A stretch of DNA of 64,000 nucleotides from Frankiales bacterium. Lineage in GTDB: Bacteria; Actinomycetota; Actinomycetes; S36-B12; CAIYMF01. The notes under the pieces were generated by a model that was not told the origin of the DNA, ran no database searches, and saw nothing but the letters and a program-made list of their open reading frames with translations. The stretch lies in the NCBI GenBank assembly GCA_016125335.1, contig WGLY01000006.1:181449-245448 (forward strand), in the 5' to 3' direction. This document shows, in pieces, positions 39,405 to 47,787 of the stretch. Each line of letters begins with the position of its first letter. Position 1 is the first letter of the stretch. Position numbers and translations under genes: made by a program.

Positions 39405-39538
39405 ATTTGAAACGATAGCATTCGGTCAGATCCGAAACTAGAACTTTGCCGTAGACGGCTCGTCCACGGTGCAGTCGGTTCTCGACTGTGCAGCCTGACG
39501 GGGACCAGCGACGCTCTGCCCCGCGGCCCTCTACCGAT

Positions 39539-40612
<1,074 letters not shown>

Positions 40613-40695
40613 GGGGCGAGAGTCTAGGTGGCACGGGCGAGTGCGCCCGACCACGCGCGGCGGTCCGGGGCGAGGTCTGCAGCCCTCGCCCCGGC

Positions 40696-40798
40696 CTACG
40701 CCAGCCGCTCCAGCGCGTACGCCGCCATCGCGTCGCGCAGGTACTCGGCCATGCGCGGGTGCTCCGCGTCGTAGCGCGCCCGGAAGTCCGGGTGGTCG
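40696..40798 (-). pseudogene. Displaced native 3' tail of the merR gene
   Basis: Reading leftwards from the core repeat, this stretch encodes DHPDFRARYDAEHP, RMAEYLRDAMAAYALERLA and a TAG stop. It aligns almost residue for residue with the end of the intact merR at 49344-50138 (DHPGFSQARYAKEHPMMAEYLRDAMAAYAIARLT). It has no start and is separated from the rest of merR by the 8.65-kb element. It is the original chromosomal 3' end cut off by integration. Confidence 0.88.
40790..40798. repeat. Left core direct repeat (attL)
   Basis: gggtggtcg, identical to 49441-49449. To its left is native merR tail sequence; to its right begins the element (gcctatttctaggc, itself a short dyad). In the merR frame it encodes the Asp-His-Pro of the C-terminal domain. 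Confidence 0.8.
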
Positions 40799-40816
40799 GC
40801 CTATTTCTAGGCACGA

Positions 40817-40822
40817 TAGGCT
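40817..40822 (+). promoter_or_regulatory. Leaderless -10 box of the integrase gene
   Basis: TAGGCT lies 7 bases before the integrase ATG, the same arrangement as at xseA, xseB and fumarase. The corresponding -35 region would fall at about 40793-40799, that is, on the attachment core itself. Confidence 0.55.
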
Positions 40823-40829
40823 GGCACCC

Positions 40830-42239
40830 ATGGCACCCACCAGGAGCAGGCGCCCGGAGCGGGCAGCGATCTACGTCCGCCTGAGCCGCAAGGACGATCA
40901 GACGAACACACCCGGGCTCGATCGCCAGGAGCGTGCATGCCGCGCGCTGGCCGAGCGCGGCGGTTACCAGGTGGTCGAGGTCGTGCGCGAGGTCGGCTCG
41001 GCATGGTCGGCCAGGTCGAAGCGACCCGGCTACGACCGGCTCATGGCGATGGTCGATGAGCGCACCGTCGACGTCGTACTGGCGTGGTCGAGCGACCGGC
41101 TGTACCGGCGTCTGGCGGACCTCGTGGAGTTGACCGATCGGCTCGGCCCGGTACGCGTCGAGACGACACAGGGTGGTGACATCGACCTAGCAACAGCAGA
41201 TGGCCGGCTGCACGCCAACATGCTCGGCGCGATCGGCCAGCACTACAGCGACCGCCTATCCGAACGAGTCAAGGCACACCAGGCGCACCGGGCTGAGGTC
41301 GAGCACCGTCTGACTCCCTCCGGCAGACGCACGTTCGGCTGGCGTTGGGTCGAGCCCGACGCCGACAACCCCGAGCGCCCGCGACGGGGCAGCCGCGCCG
41401 GGCTGGTGCCCGACGAGACCGAGGCGCCGGCACTCACCGCCGTGTATCGCGCGATCGCGGCGGGAGCGTCCACCACCAGTCAGGTCAAGTGGCTCAACGA
41501 TCAGGGCTTCCGGACCTCGGCGGGAGGCGAGTTCACCAACGCGTCCCTGCGGTCGTGCCTGCTGTCGGGTCGCCACGTCGGGCAGATCATCAGACACGGC
41601 AACGTGATCGGCCCTGCCGATGACGGCCTCGCGATCATCGATGAGCCGACCTGGTGGGCGGTGCGCCGCTCGTACGAGGGCCGCAAGGGTGCGCCACGCC
41701 GGGGCACCTCGCTGCTGTCCGGCCTGGTCGTGCATCAGCATCCCGACGGGAGCCTCGGCGCCTGCCGGGCCAGCGCCCGAGAGGGCGTGCCCACCTACCG
41801 GTGCCCCGAGTGCGGCGCGAGTCGTCAACGGTCGCTGGTCGAGCCCCACGTGATCGCGGCGGTGGGTGCGTGGCTGCGCCGGCACGGCGCCAAGGTCGTG
41901 GCTGCCGCGCCGGCTCGGGTGGGCGGCGCGGCAGCTGACGTCGAGGCATTGGAGGCGCGTCTGTCCGCCATGGCCGATCTGGCAGCCGAGGGCCGGCTGT
42001 CGCCCGAGGCCTACGCCGCACAGGACCAGCGGCTGCGTGAGCGGATTGCCAAGGCCAAGGCCGCGTTGGAGCCGCGACCCGCGCTGGACGGGTTGGGGTC
42101 CGACCCTGCCGAAGCCTGGGAGCGGCTGGCAGATCCCGAGCGGCAGCACGCCGTCATCGCTGAGTTGATCGAGCATGTCGTGCTGCTGAACCGGCCACGC
42201 CGCCCGACCGAGCACGACCTTGAGATCGCCTGGCGCTGA
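40830..42239 (+). CDS. Large serine recombinase (site-specific integrase)
   Basis: 469 aa. The resolvase/invertase catalytic domain (1-150) has AAIYVRLSRKDD with nucleophile Ser19, GLDRQERACRALAERGG, RPGYDRLMAMVDERTVDVVLAWSSDRLYRR and the helix E region with HANMLGAIGQHYSDRLSERVKAH. The recombinase domain (~170-270: VYRAIAAGASTTSQVKWLNDQGFRTSAGG) and a zinc-ribbon region (CRASAREG, CPECGAS) follow, then a C-terminal coiled coil (VEALEARLSAMADLAAEGRLSPEAY). Large serine integrases act unidirectionally on short attP/attB sites. The gene is just inside attL and reads into the element. Confidence 0.95.
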   Translation: MAPTRSRRPERAAIYVRLSRKDDQTNTPGLDRQERACRALAERGGYQVVEVVREVGSAWSARSKRPGYDRLMAMVDERTVDVVLAWSSDRLYRRLADLVELTDRLGPVRVETTQGGDIDLATADGRLHANMLGAIGQHYSDRLSERVKAHQAHRAEVEHRLTPSGRRTFGWRWVEPDADNPERPRRGSRAGLVPDETEAPALTAVYRAIAAGASTTSQVKWLNDQGFRTSAGGEFTNASLRSCLLSGRHVGQIIRHGNVIGPADDGLAIIDEPTWWAVRRSYEGRKGAPRRGTSLLSGLVVHQHPDGSLGACRASAREGVPTYRCPECGASRQRSLVEPHVIAAVGAWLRRHGAKVVAAAPARVGGAAADVEALEARLSAMADLAAEGRLSPEAYAAQDQRLRERIAKAKAALEPRPALDGLGSDPAEAWERLADPERQHAVIAELIEHVVLLNRPRRPTEHDLEIAWR

Positions 42240-42403
42240 GCCGCTCTGGCGACACGCCACACGACGCTGGTTGTGTGCTGAGGGTGCACCATGTTTCCCT
42301 TGTGGGTAAGAGCCGCGGGGTAACCAGCCCGGTCCCGTGAGCAGCGAGGTGGAGCCGGAACATCCGGCGGCAAGCCCAGGGGCGGATCCGAGAGGTCCGC
42401 CCC

Positions 42404-42523
42404 ATGTCATTTCCGGACATCGTGACCGACCCGTCCTGGGTCGAGCGCCAGATCGACTCCGCTCCTGAGCCGACGCCCGAGCAGGCTGCTCGCGTCGCCC
42501 GTGCCCTGGTCGGTGCGCGGTGA
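42404..42523 (+). CDS. 39-residue ORF coupled to the HNH-like gene
   Basis: Encodes SFPDIVTDPSWVERQIDSAP then EPTPEQAARVARALVGAR. The ATG is preceded by GAGAGG at a 9-base distance, and the TGA stop overlaps the next gene's start as GTGA. The acidic first half and amphipathic helical end resemble small accessory proteins of actinophages, but no family is recognised. The ribosome site and coupling are the evidence that it is expressed. Confidence 0.55.
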   Translation: MSFPDIVTDPSWVERQIDSAPEPTPEQAARVARALVGAR

Positions 42524-42822
42524 GCAACGAGCCGAAGTCCCTCACTCAGACCCCCGACGTATTCGACGCGGCTCGCCGTGTCCTTGCGCGCACCACGGAC
42601 GAGGACGGCTGCCTTCTGTGCGACATGACGGACGGCGGCACCGGCCGCCCTCGCGTCAACCTGCGAGGTTCCACGCGGCCGCACATGGCCGCGCGGGTCG
42701 TGTGGGTCGCCGAGCGCGGACCGCTGGTGCAGGGCGATCGGCTGCGCCGGCTGTGCGCCAACCTCACCTGCGTCAACCCGGCGCACTACGTGCTGATCGT
42801 CGGTGGCAGCGATGGCGCCTAA
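42520..42822 (+). CDS. Degenerate HNH/His-Me finger nuclease-like protein
   Basis: 100 aa. The fold signature is present: CLLCD (Cys31, Cys34), RPRVNLRGSTRPHMAARVVWVAERGPLVQGDRL and LCANLTCVNPAHY (Cys79, Cys84, His89). In active relatives the sequence before the first Cys of the last motif is R/D-H-x-C; here it is R-R-L-C, so the catalytic His is Arg77. It may be a DNA-binding remnant. Its GTG overlaps the 39-aa ORF stop and its end overlaps the primase start. Confidence 0.65.
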   Translation: MSNEPKSLTQTPDVFDAARRVLARTTDEDGCLLCDMTDGGTGRPRVNLRGSTRPHMAARVVWVAERGPLVQGDRLRRLCANLTCVNPAHYVLIVGGSDGA

Positions 42823-45217
42823 GGACGGCGCGGCCCCCGGCGCGAGCACCGGGGGACCGCACACCAGTCCCGGACGAGGACACGACCAGGAAACCACGGC
42901 TGGGGTCCTGCCTGCTGACGGCCTGATGGGCCGGGCGCTCGCGCTGGCCGAGGCCGGGTACGGCCCGCTGCCCCTGCCGCATGCGAGCAAGAAGAGCCCG
43001 CCGGCCGGCTGGACCGGCGCGACGGCGAACCTGCTCGGCTACGCCGATTGGCTCGAGTACGTCACCCAGCATCCGACCTGGGACAACCTCGGGGTTCGGA
43101 TCCCGGCCGGCGTCGTGGTGCTCGACGTGGACGACTACGACGGCAAGAGCGGTAAGGCGACCTGGCAGCTGCTGAACGAGGGCGACCCGTTCCCACTCAC
43201 GGTGGTGACCTCGGCGCGGCTCGACACGCACCCCGAGTCGGGGCACCGCTGGTACCGGCTGCCCGATGGGTACGACCAGGCCGGGTGCTGGGGCGCGCAC
43301 GATGGCGTCGAGACCCTGCGGCTCGGGCACCGCTACTCGATGGCGCCCGGCTCGCTGCACCCGTCCGGTGCGACCTACCAGGCCGTCGATCGGCGTACCG
43401 GCGAGGTGCTGGATCGCCTGCCGGCCGTGGGTGATCTGCCGGTGCTGAGCCCGGCGCAGGCCGCGCGGCTCATGACGGCCACGGCCCCGTGGGCCCGTCC
43501 CGGGCAGCGGAGGCCCACGGGAGGCCACGAGAGTCCCTCCGGGGGCGAGAGGACCGGGGCGGCCCACGAAGCGCCCGGAGACCCCACGAGAGCCTCGCGC
43601 CGGGCAGCCCGGCCGTGCACCTACATGGCCGGCGTGTCCGAGCGGGCCGTCGCGGACATCGCGACCGGGGGCTCACGGCACGACCGGATGACCCGCGCGA
43701 CCTACGCCCTGCTGTCGGCCGACGCCGAGGGGCACGCCGGACTGCTCGCCTCACTCGGGTCGGTACGGGATGCCTTCGTGGCCGCTGTGTCACCCGACCG
43801 CGACGGCGGCGAGGACGAGGCCCGCGCCGAGTTCAAGCGGGCGGTACAGGACGCCCGGCCGAAGATCGCCCCGGTCGACCCGATGATGCAGGCCTGCTGC
43901 AACGAGCCCGTCGCGGAGGGCGGGGGCGAGGACCTGTGGTCTGCCCGGCCGTGGCTGGCCTGGTGCGAGCAGGTCGGGCGCACGCGCGGGCTCAGTCGCT
44001 GGGGGCTGGTCGGGGCCGTACTCGCGCGCGCCTCGGCGGAGGTCGCGCCCGAGGTTCGGGTCGCGTCACCGGTCGGCACGAACGACACCTGCCTCAACCT
44101 GTTCGTGTTGCTGCTGGGCAGGAGCGGCGCGAGCAAGAGCGAGGCGAACGGAGCCGTCGGCCGTGCCTGGCGCTGGTCGGCGGGCCGTCACCGGCTCGGC
44201 TCGGGCGAAGGGCTGGCAGCGGGCTACACCCACCGCGCCAAGGACCCGGATCCCGAGGCGCCCAAGGGAACGACCGTGCCTCTCCGGCACGCCTACCGAC
44301 TGTTCGCCTTCGTGGACGAGTACGGCCAGGTTGTCGCGGTCAAGGAGCGCGGTGGGGCGACACTCGGCGCCGAGTTGCGCACCGCCTGGTCAGGCGGGGA
44401 CCTCGGGTCGGACTACAGAGATCCCGAGAAGCGCCTACCCGTGGCGGCCGACACCTACCGGCTCGCGGTGCTCGCCGGCATCCAGCCGGGCCTGGTGTCC
44501 GAGGTGTTCGGCGGTGCCAACGTCGGGGATCTGCAGCGTTGGCTGTGGTTCGACGCGCAAGACGAGGAGGGTAGGGCGTCGTGGCCGGCCCTGCCTCCGG
44601 AGCAGGTCATCCCTCCTCTGCCGATCCGGCTGCCCGAGGAAGTGACCGGCGAGGCCGTCGCGTTCTCGGCGCTCACCTCTCCGGGACGGCTCGTCATGGC
44701 GACCGAACCCGAGGTCCGGCTTGCCGTCTGGCAGGGCCACCAGCATCAGAGTGACGGAGGCGAGCACGACAACCAGCAACGTCTGCGACTCGCAGGCCTG
44801 CTCGGGTTGCTCGACGGTCGCCTGCAGGTGTCCTGGGACGACTGGGCGCTCGCCGGCCGGCTGATCTCGCGTTCCGCCGCGCTGCGTGACGCAGCAGCAG
44901 CGGGTCTGGCCGCCGAGGCTGAGGCCAAAGCCCGGGCGAGGGGCCGGGCCGCTGCTCTCACCGAAGAAGCCAAGGCCGACCACGACGCACGACGAGTCGC
45001 ACACGTGCTGGCGGCCCGGGTGGCCCGCGCCGAGGGTCAGCGGCTGGGACGGGAGGCCCTGCGCCAGGCCGTGGCCGGGCGCGACAAGAAGGTCTGGCAC
45101 GACGCGCTCGCGAAGGCGTGCGAGTTGGGCTGGCTCACCGAGGCCACGGGGCCGCCGAACCCGGTCAGCGGCAAGGCCAGCCGGACCTACGAGACGGGGC
45201 CGTCGTGGGTGGGCTGA
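42812..45217 (+). CDS. Bifunctional primase-polymerase with C-terminal P-loop ATPase (replication protein)
   Basis: 801 aa. N-terminal PrimPol domain (~35-225): GYGPLPLPHASKKSPPAGW, NLGVRIPAGVVVLDVDDYD with the metal-binding Asp105-x-Asp107, SGHRWYRLP with His145, and LRLGHRYSMAPGSLHPSG. A low-complexity linker (~226-270) lies over the 43,505 repeat. The ATPase part has a P-loop GRSGASKS (436-443) and a Walker B-like LFAFVDEYG, as in DUF3987/RepPP-type helicase-like proteins; a winged-helix-like end follows. Such proteins start replication of excised actinomycete integrative elements and plasmids. ATG at 42812 chosen; GTG at 42803 is possible. Confidence 0.82.
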   Translation: MAPKDGAAPGASTGGPHTSPGRGHDQETTAGVLPADGLMGRALALAEAGYGPLPLPHASKKSPPAGWTGATANLLGYADWLEYVTQHPTWDNLGVRIPAGVVVLDVDDYDGKSGKATWQLLNEGDPFPLTVVTSARLDTHPESGHRWYRLPDGYDQAGCWGAHDGVETLRLGHRYSMAPGSLHPSGATYQAVDRRTGEVLDRLPAVGDLPVLSPAQAARLMTATAPWARPGQRRPTGGHESPSGGERTGAAHEAPGDPTRASRRAARPCTYMAGVSERAVADIATGGSRHDRMTRATYALLSADAEGHAGLLASLGSVRDAFVAAVSPDRDGGEDEARAEFKRAVQDARPKIAPVDPMMQACCNEPVAEGGGEDLWSARPWLAWCEQVGRTRGLSRWGLVGAVLARASAEVAPEVRVASPVGTNDTCLNLFVLLLGRSGASKSEANGAVGRAWRWSAGRHRLGSGEGLAAGYTHRAKDPDPEAPKGTTVPLRHAYRLFAFVDEYGQVVAVKERGGATLGAELRTAWSGGDLGSDYRDPEKRLPVAADTYRLAVLAGIQPGLVSEVFGGANVGDLQRWLWFDAQDEEGRASWPALPPEQVIPPLPIRLPEEVTGEAVAFSALTSPGRLVMATEPEVRLAVWQGHQHQSDGGEHDNQQRLRLAGLLGLLDGRLQVSWDDWALAGRLISRSAALRDAAAAGLAAEAEAKARARGRAAALTEEAKADHDARRVAHVLAARVARAEGQRLGREALRQAVAGRDKKVWHDALAKACELGWLTEATGPPNPVSGKASRTYETGPSWVG
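43505..43529. repeat. 25-bp direct repeat, copy 1 (inside the primase linker)
   Basis: 25 bases identical to 49245-49269 near the right end of the element. It lies in the codons for the low-complexity linker between the PrimPol and ATPase domains. Both copies sit at the edge of ~100-bp GC-rich stretches with nested inverted repeats. Confidence 0.7.
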
Positions 45218-45265
45218 CGACCGGGGACGACGACCGGGGACACGGGGACGGTCCCCGGTCGTCGT
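45216..45265. repeat. First GACCGGGGAC palindrome (with an extra direct copy)
   Basis: gacgaccggggac occurs twice in tandem (45216-45228, 45229-45241) and then as its reverse complement gtccccggtcgtc (45251-45263). The second copy and the inverted copy make a 15-bp stem with a 9-nt loop. It begins at the primase stop. It could be a terminator or part of a replication origin. Confidence 0.65.
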
Positions 45266-45355
45266 GGGGGCCGCTGTGCCGGGGACGAGGCGGCTCTTAC
45301 GCGGGAGCAGGGGGTCACCTACCTACGCGGAGACCCGCGAGAGCCGGCCCTCGTG

Positions 45356-45387
45356 ACGACCGGGGACACCAGGACGTCCCCGGTCGT
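45356..45387. repeat. Second GACCGGGGAC palindrome
   Basis: acgaccggggac (45356-45367) and gtccccggtcgt (45376-45387) form a 12-bp stem with an 8-nt loop; the arms are identical to those of the palindrome at 45229-45263. The two structures fill the 217-bp gap after the primase gene, about 105 bp apart centre to centre to the left edge of the next gene's leader. Confidence 0.65.
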
Positions 45388-45434
45388 GCGTCCCCGCCCG
45401 GCACCACCCCACCCGGACGACCCGAGGAGGACCG

Positions 45435-45794
45435 ATGATCACCCCTGACGACCTGCTGCTGGCCAGCACTGAGGACACCGCCTGCGTCGCGGTGCTGACA
45501 CCCCAGCGCCGTCGCGCCGAGGCCTGGGCGATACGCGGAGTCGGCCTGCGCTTCAACGTCCTGTCCGACTCGGGCTGGGGCTGTGACGCCGGCCTGGACC
45601 TGACCTGCGCCGAGCCGGGCGAGTGCTGGTGCTGCGCGGATGGGCTGACCCCGGCCGACGTGCGGCACATGTTGCAGCTGCTGGGCAACCTCATCGACTG
45701 GGCGTGGCTGGGCGCACCGGGGACCAGGGCGGTAACCCACTCCCTATCCCACCTCGGCCTGGTGCCGACCCACGTCACGGACTACCCGTCATGA
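45435..45794 (+). CDS. Element protein, Cys-containing, function unknown
   Basis: 119 aa. MITPDDLLLASTEDTACVAVLTP opens the protein; the centre DLTCAEPGECWCCADGLTPADVRHM has a C-x6-C-x-C-C cluster that could hold zinc; the end is a hydrophobic helix (LLGNLIDWAWLG). AGGAGG lies 6 bases before the ATG. The stop overlaps the next start (ATGA). No family recognised; position after the primase suggests a role in maintenance or control of the element. Confidence 0.6.
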   Translation: MITPDDLLLASTEDTACVAVLTPQRRRAEAWAIRGVGLRFNVLSDSGWGCDAGLDLTCAEPGECWCCADGLTPADVRHMLQLLGNLIDWAWLGAPGTRAVTHSLSHLGLVPTHVTDYPS

Positions 45795-46009
45795 ACCCCA
45801 AGGCCAAGGCAGCAGCCAAGCGGGGCGAGCCGTGCGTCTACTGCGACAAGCCCGTCGACTGGTTGATCGAGACCGGTCCCGAGAGCCCGGCTTGGGCGAG
45901 CGCCGAACGCAAGGTCGCGCACCGGGGCTGTCTGTACCGCCGCGCCTACGACCCGACCTGCGACCTGAGCACCGCACAGCGCCGGCCGGGGCGCCGGAAG
46001 GGCGGGTGA
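45791..46009 (+). CDS. Small zinc-finger-like protein of the element
   Basis: 72 aa, basic. GEPCVYCDKPVDW, then AHRGCLYRRAYDPTC supplies Cys-x2-Cys and His-x2-Cys ligands, like minimal DNA-binding zinc knuckles of phages and actinobacterial elements. The N terminus (NPKAKAAAKR) and C terminus (RRPGRRKGG) are strongly basic. Start codon overlaps the previous stop (ATGA), so the two are co-translated. Function not known. Confidence 0.62.
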   Translation: MNPKAKAAAKRGEPCVYCDKPVDWLIETGPESPAWASAERKVAHRGCLYRRAYDPTCDLSTAQRRPGRRKGG

Positions 46010-46135
46010 TCGCTTTTCCCAAGCGTGGAGGTCCACCCCGAAGCCCTTGCGCATTCCTCTCTCCGACCTCACCTCGGCCATGCGGCCAACGAAACCCGAA
46101 GCGAACCGAACCCAACGCACACAAGGAGACACACC

Positions 46136-46840
46136 ATGACGACGACCAAGCCCGAGACGACCCGCAAGCCCAAGCGCCGGCAGCGAGAGGTCGCACCTGC
46201 GCCGATCCCGCCGATCTTCGAGGCGGTGCCCGAGTGGGCGTCGCCCTACGGCAGCGACGAGCGGGCCGACCTGCTGTTCTGCCTGGCGATCGGCGACGAG
46301 CAGGGGCTGGCCCAGCACCTCGCAGTCGGTGAGGCGCGTCAGGCGCTGCGCGGCTACGTGGCCGAGCGCAAGGCGGCCGAGCAGGCTGTGCTCGACGCGC
46401 AGGCCGACTGGCAGCGCGGGTTCGAGACCCGCGACACCGGGCGCCTGGTGGCGGCGGCCCTGGCCCGAGACGAGGCGGCCCGACGGGCTCAGGCGCTGGC
46501 GTACCTGCCGGCAGCCATGGGCATCGACGTGGCCAGCACCGACGACCGCGAGGCGCTGAGCCGGGGAGTGAAGGCCCGGTCCGACCTGCGCTCGTTCTGG
46601 GCCTCAGCGGTGCTCGAGTACGACTTCGGGCTGAGCGAGGAGGACGAGGCCGCGCTGACCCTGGTCGCCCGTCGCTGGCAGTCGCTGGCCGACCAGGCGG
46701 TCATGGCCGCCAAGGCCCTTGAGCCGGGCGGCCAGGGCGACCTGCACGAGCACGTCGGGGTCGCCTGTCGTCGGACCATCGCCCAGCACGCCAAGGCGCA
46801 GACCGCGCACCTGGCCGCGCTGGGCATGTCGGCGGCCTGA
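46136..46840 (+). CDS. Element protein of 234 aa, function unknown
   Basis: Starts at ATG 46136 with AAGGAGA 9 bases upstream. The N terminus is basic and Pro-rich (TTKPETTRKPKRRQREVAPAPIPP), and the rest is mainly helical and acidic/Ala-rich (ARQALRGYVAERKAAEQAVLDAQADWQRGF; LSEEDEAALTLVARRWQSLADQAVMAAKAL). It is not similar to any family I can name. Followed by a clear terminator, so it ends a transcription unit that probably begins at the 45-kb genes. Confidence 0.6.
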   Translation: MTTTKPETTRKPKRRQREVAPAPIPPIFEAVPEWASPYGSDERADLLFCLAIGDEQGLAQHLAVGEARQALRGYVAERKAAEQAVLDAQADWQRGFETRDTGRLVAAALARDEAARRAQALAYLPAAMGIDVASTDDREALSRGVKARSDLRSFWASAVLEYDFGLSEEDEAALTLVARRWQSLADQAVMAAKALEPGGQGDLHEHVGVACRRTIAQHAKAQTAHLAALGMSAA

Positions 46841-46844
46841 CGCC

Positions 46845-46886
46845 CGCGTCGCGGGGCGGTGCCGTCCGAACCTGCCCCGCGACGCG
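46845..46886 (+). terminator. Terminator after the 234-aa gene
   Basis: cgcgtcgcggggc (46845-46857) pairs with gccccgcgacgcg (46874-46886): perfect 13-bp stem, 16-nt loop, 4 bp after the stop codon. Confidence 0.75.
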
Positions 46887-46956
46887 CCTACTTCCCAGCG
46901 ACCCATCGCCCGTGATGCGCTGGGGCACAACGAGTTCCCCGGAGAGGACCACCACG

Positions 46957-47577
46957 ATGACCGACGATCTGATCGTCACGACCGGCCCGTTCGTCAGGCT
47001 GCGCGTCGCACCACTGAACGTGCCCACCGTGGGCCGGCAGGGCGGCATGTCGCTGGCCCTGACCCCCGTTCAGGCCCACGCCATCGCCAAGGCCAACCCC
47101 AAGGTGCCGGTGCTGTGGCACCACGGCGACGGGGACCGCCTGCCCTTGGGGCGCGTGGCCAAGTGGGAGGTGCAGCGCGACGGCCTGTACGCCCTGGCCC
47201 GGCTCACTCCCGAGGCGCTCGACGTCCCCGAGGTCGTCGCCATGGCCGAGGGCGGCCGGCCGTGCGGGGTCAGCCCGGGGTTCGTCTACGAGCGGACCTA
47301 CACCGATCCGGTCAGCGGCGTCACCAACATGGTCGCGCTGGACGTCATCGAGGTCAGCCTCACCGAGCCGGGTCGGGCCGCCTGGCGGCAGTCGCGGGTC
47401 GTCGCGATCGGCGCGGACTCGCTGCTGGCCTACGCGGGCACCGACCACGCCCGACAGAGCCGGCTGGCTCTGCAGGTCATCGACGGCGAGAGCACCTGCC
47501 GCGAGGACGGCAAGCCGTGCCCGACCTGTTCCTCGGCGACCCGCACCGTCAGCCACCACGCCCAGCGCGCCGGCTGA
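46957..47577 (+). CDS. Prohead-protease-like protein without other capsid genes
   Basis: 206 aa. The pattern fits the herpesvirus-like/HK97 prohead protease fold: VPVLWHHGDGDRLPLGRVAKWEVQRDGLYALARL (candidate His55/56), GGRPCGVSPGFVYE (candidate nucleophile Ser106) and NMVALDVIEVSLTEPGR (the usual LxEVSL strand). A C-terminal Cys-rich end (CREDGKPCPTC) may bind zinc. GGAGAGG precedes the ATG at 46957. In phages this protease processes capsid scaffolds, but no portal, capsid or terminase gene is in the element. It could serve a helper phage or have been repurposed. Assignment is from pattern only. Confidence 0.55.
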   Translation: MTDDLIVTTGPFVRLRVAPLNVPTVGRQGGMSLALTPVQAHAIAKANPKVPVLWHHGDGDRLPLGRVAKWEVQRDGLYALARLTPEALDVPEVVAMAEGGRPCGVSPGFVYERTYTDPVSGVTNMVALDVIEVSLTEPGRAAWRQSRVVAIGADSLLAYAGTDHARQSRLALQVIDGESTCREDGKPCPTCSSATRTVSHHAQRAG

Positions 47578-47586
47578 CCCACCGAC

Positions 47587-47700
47587 CGGAGGCTCCGGGC
47601 CCGTTCCTCCCGTGGAGCCTCCGTCGCGGCCCGGTCTCCGCTGTGCGTAGGGGCACGGAGACCGGGCTGCGTGCCCGAAACCCGTTGAGCCGCAACGGGT
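47587..47700 (+). terminator. Three consecutive stem-loops
   Basis: Stem 1: 47587-47596 with 47614-47623 (10 bp). Stem 2: 47630-47640 with 47656-47666 (11 bp). Stem 3: 47680-47687 with 47693-47700 (8 bp, 5-nt loop). They lie between the protease-like gene and the promoter-like region ahead of the 163-aa gene and would isolate the two units. Confidence 0.65.
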
Positions 47701-47707
47701 CTCGGCC

Positions 47708-47755
47708 GTCTATACATAGACAGAGATGATCTTGGTCTGTTTGAATTGATCTTGG
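47708..47755 (+). promoter_or_regulatory. AT-rich promoter/operator region of the 163-aa gene
   Basis: Conspicuously AT-rich against the surroundings. It holds a dyad gtctat-ac-atagac (47708-47721) and two copies of tgatcttgg (47727-47735, 47747-47755) spaced exactly 20 bp, so they lie on the same DNA face. This suggests a repressor or activator site for the gene starting at 47788. Confidence 0.5.
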
Positions 47756-47787
47756 AACGATCCACCACCACCCGACAGGAGCCACCG

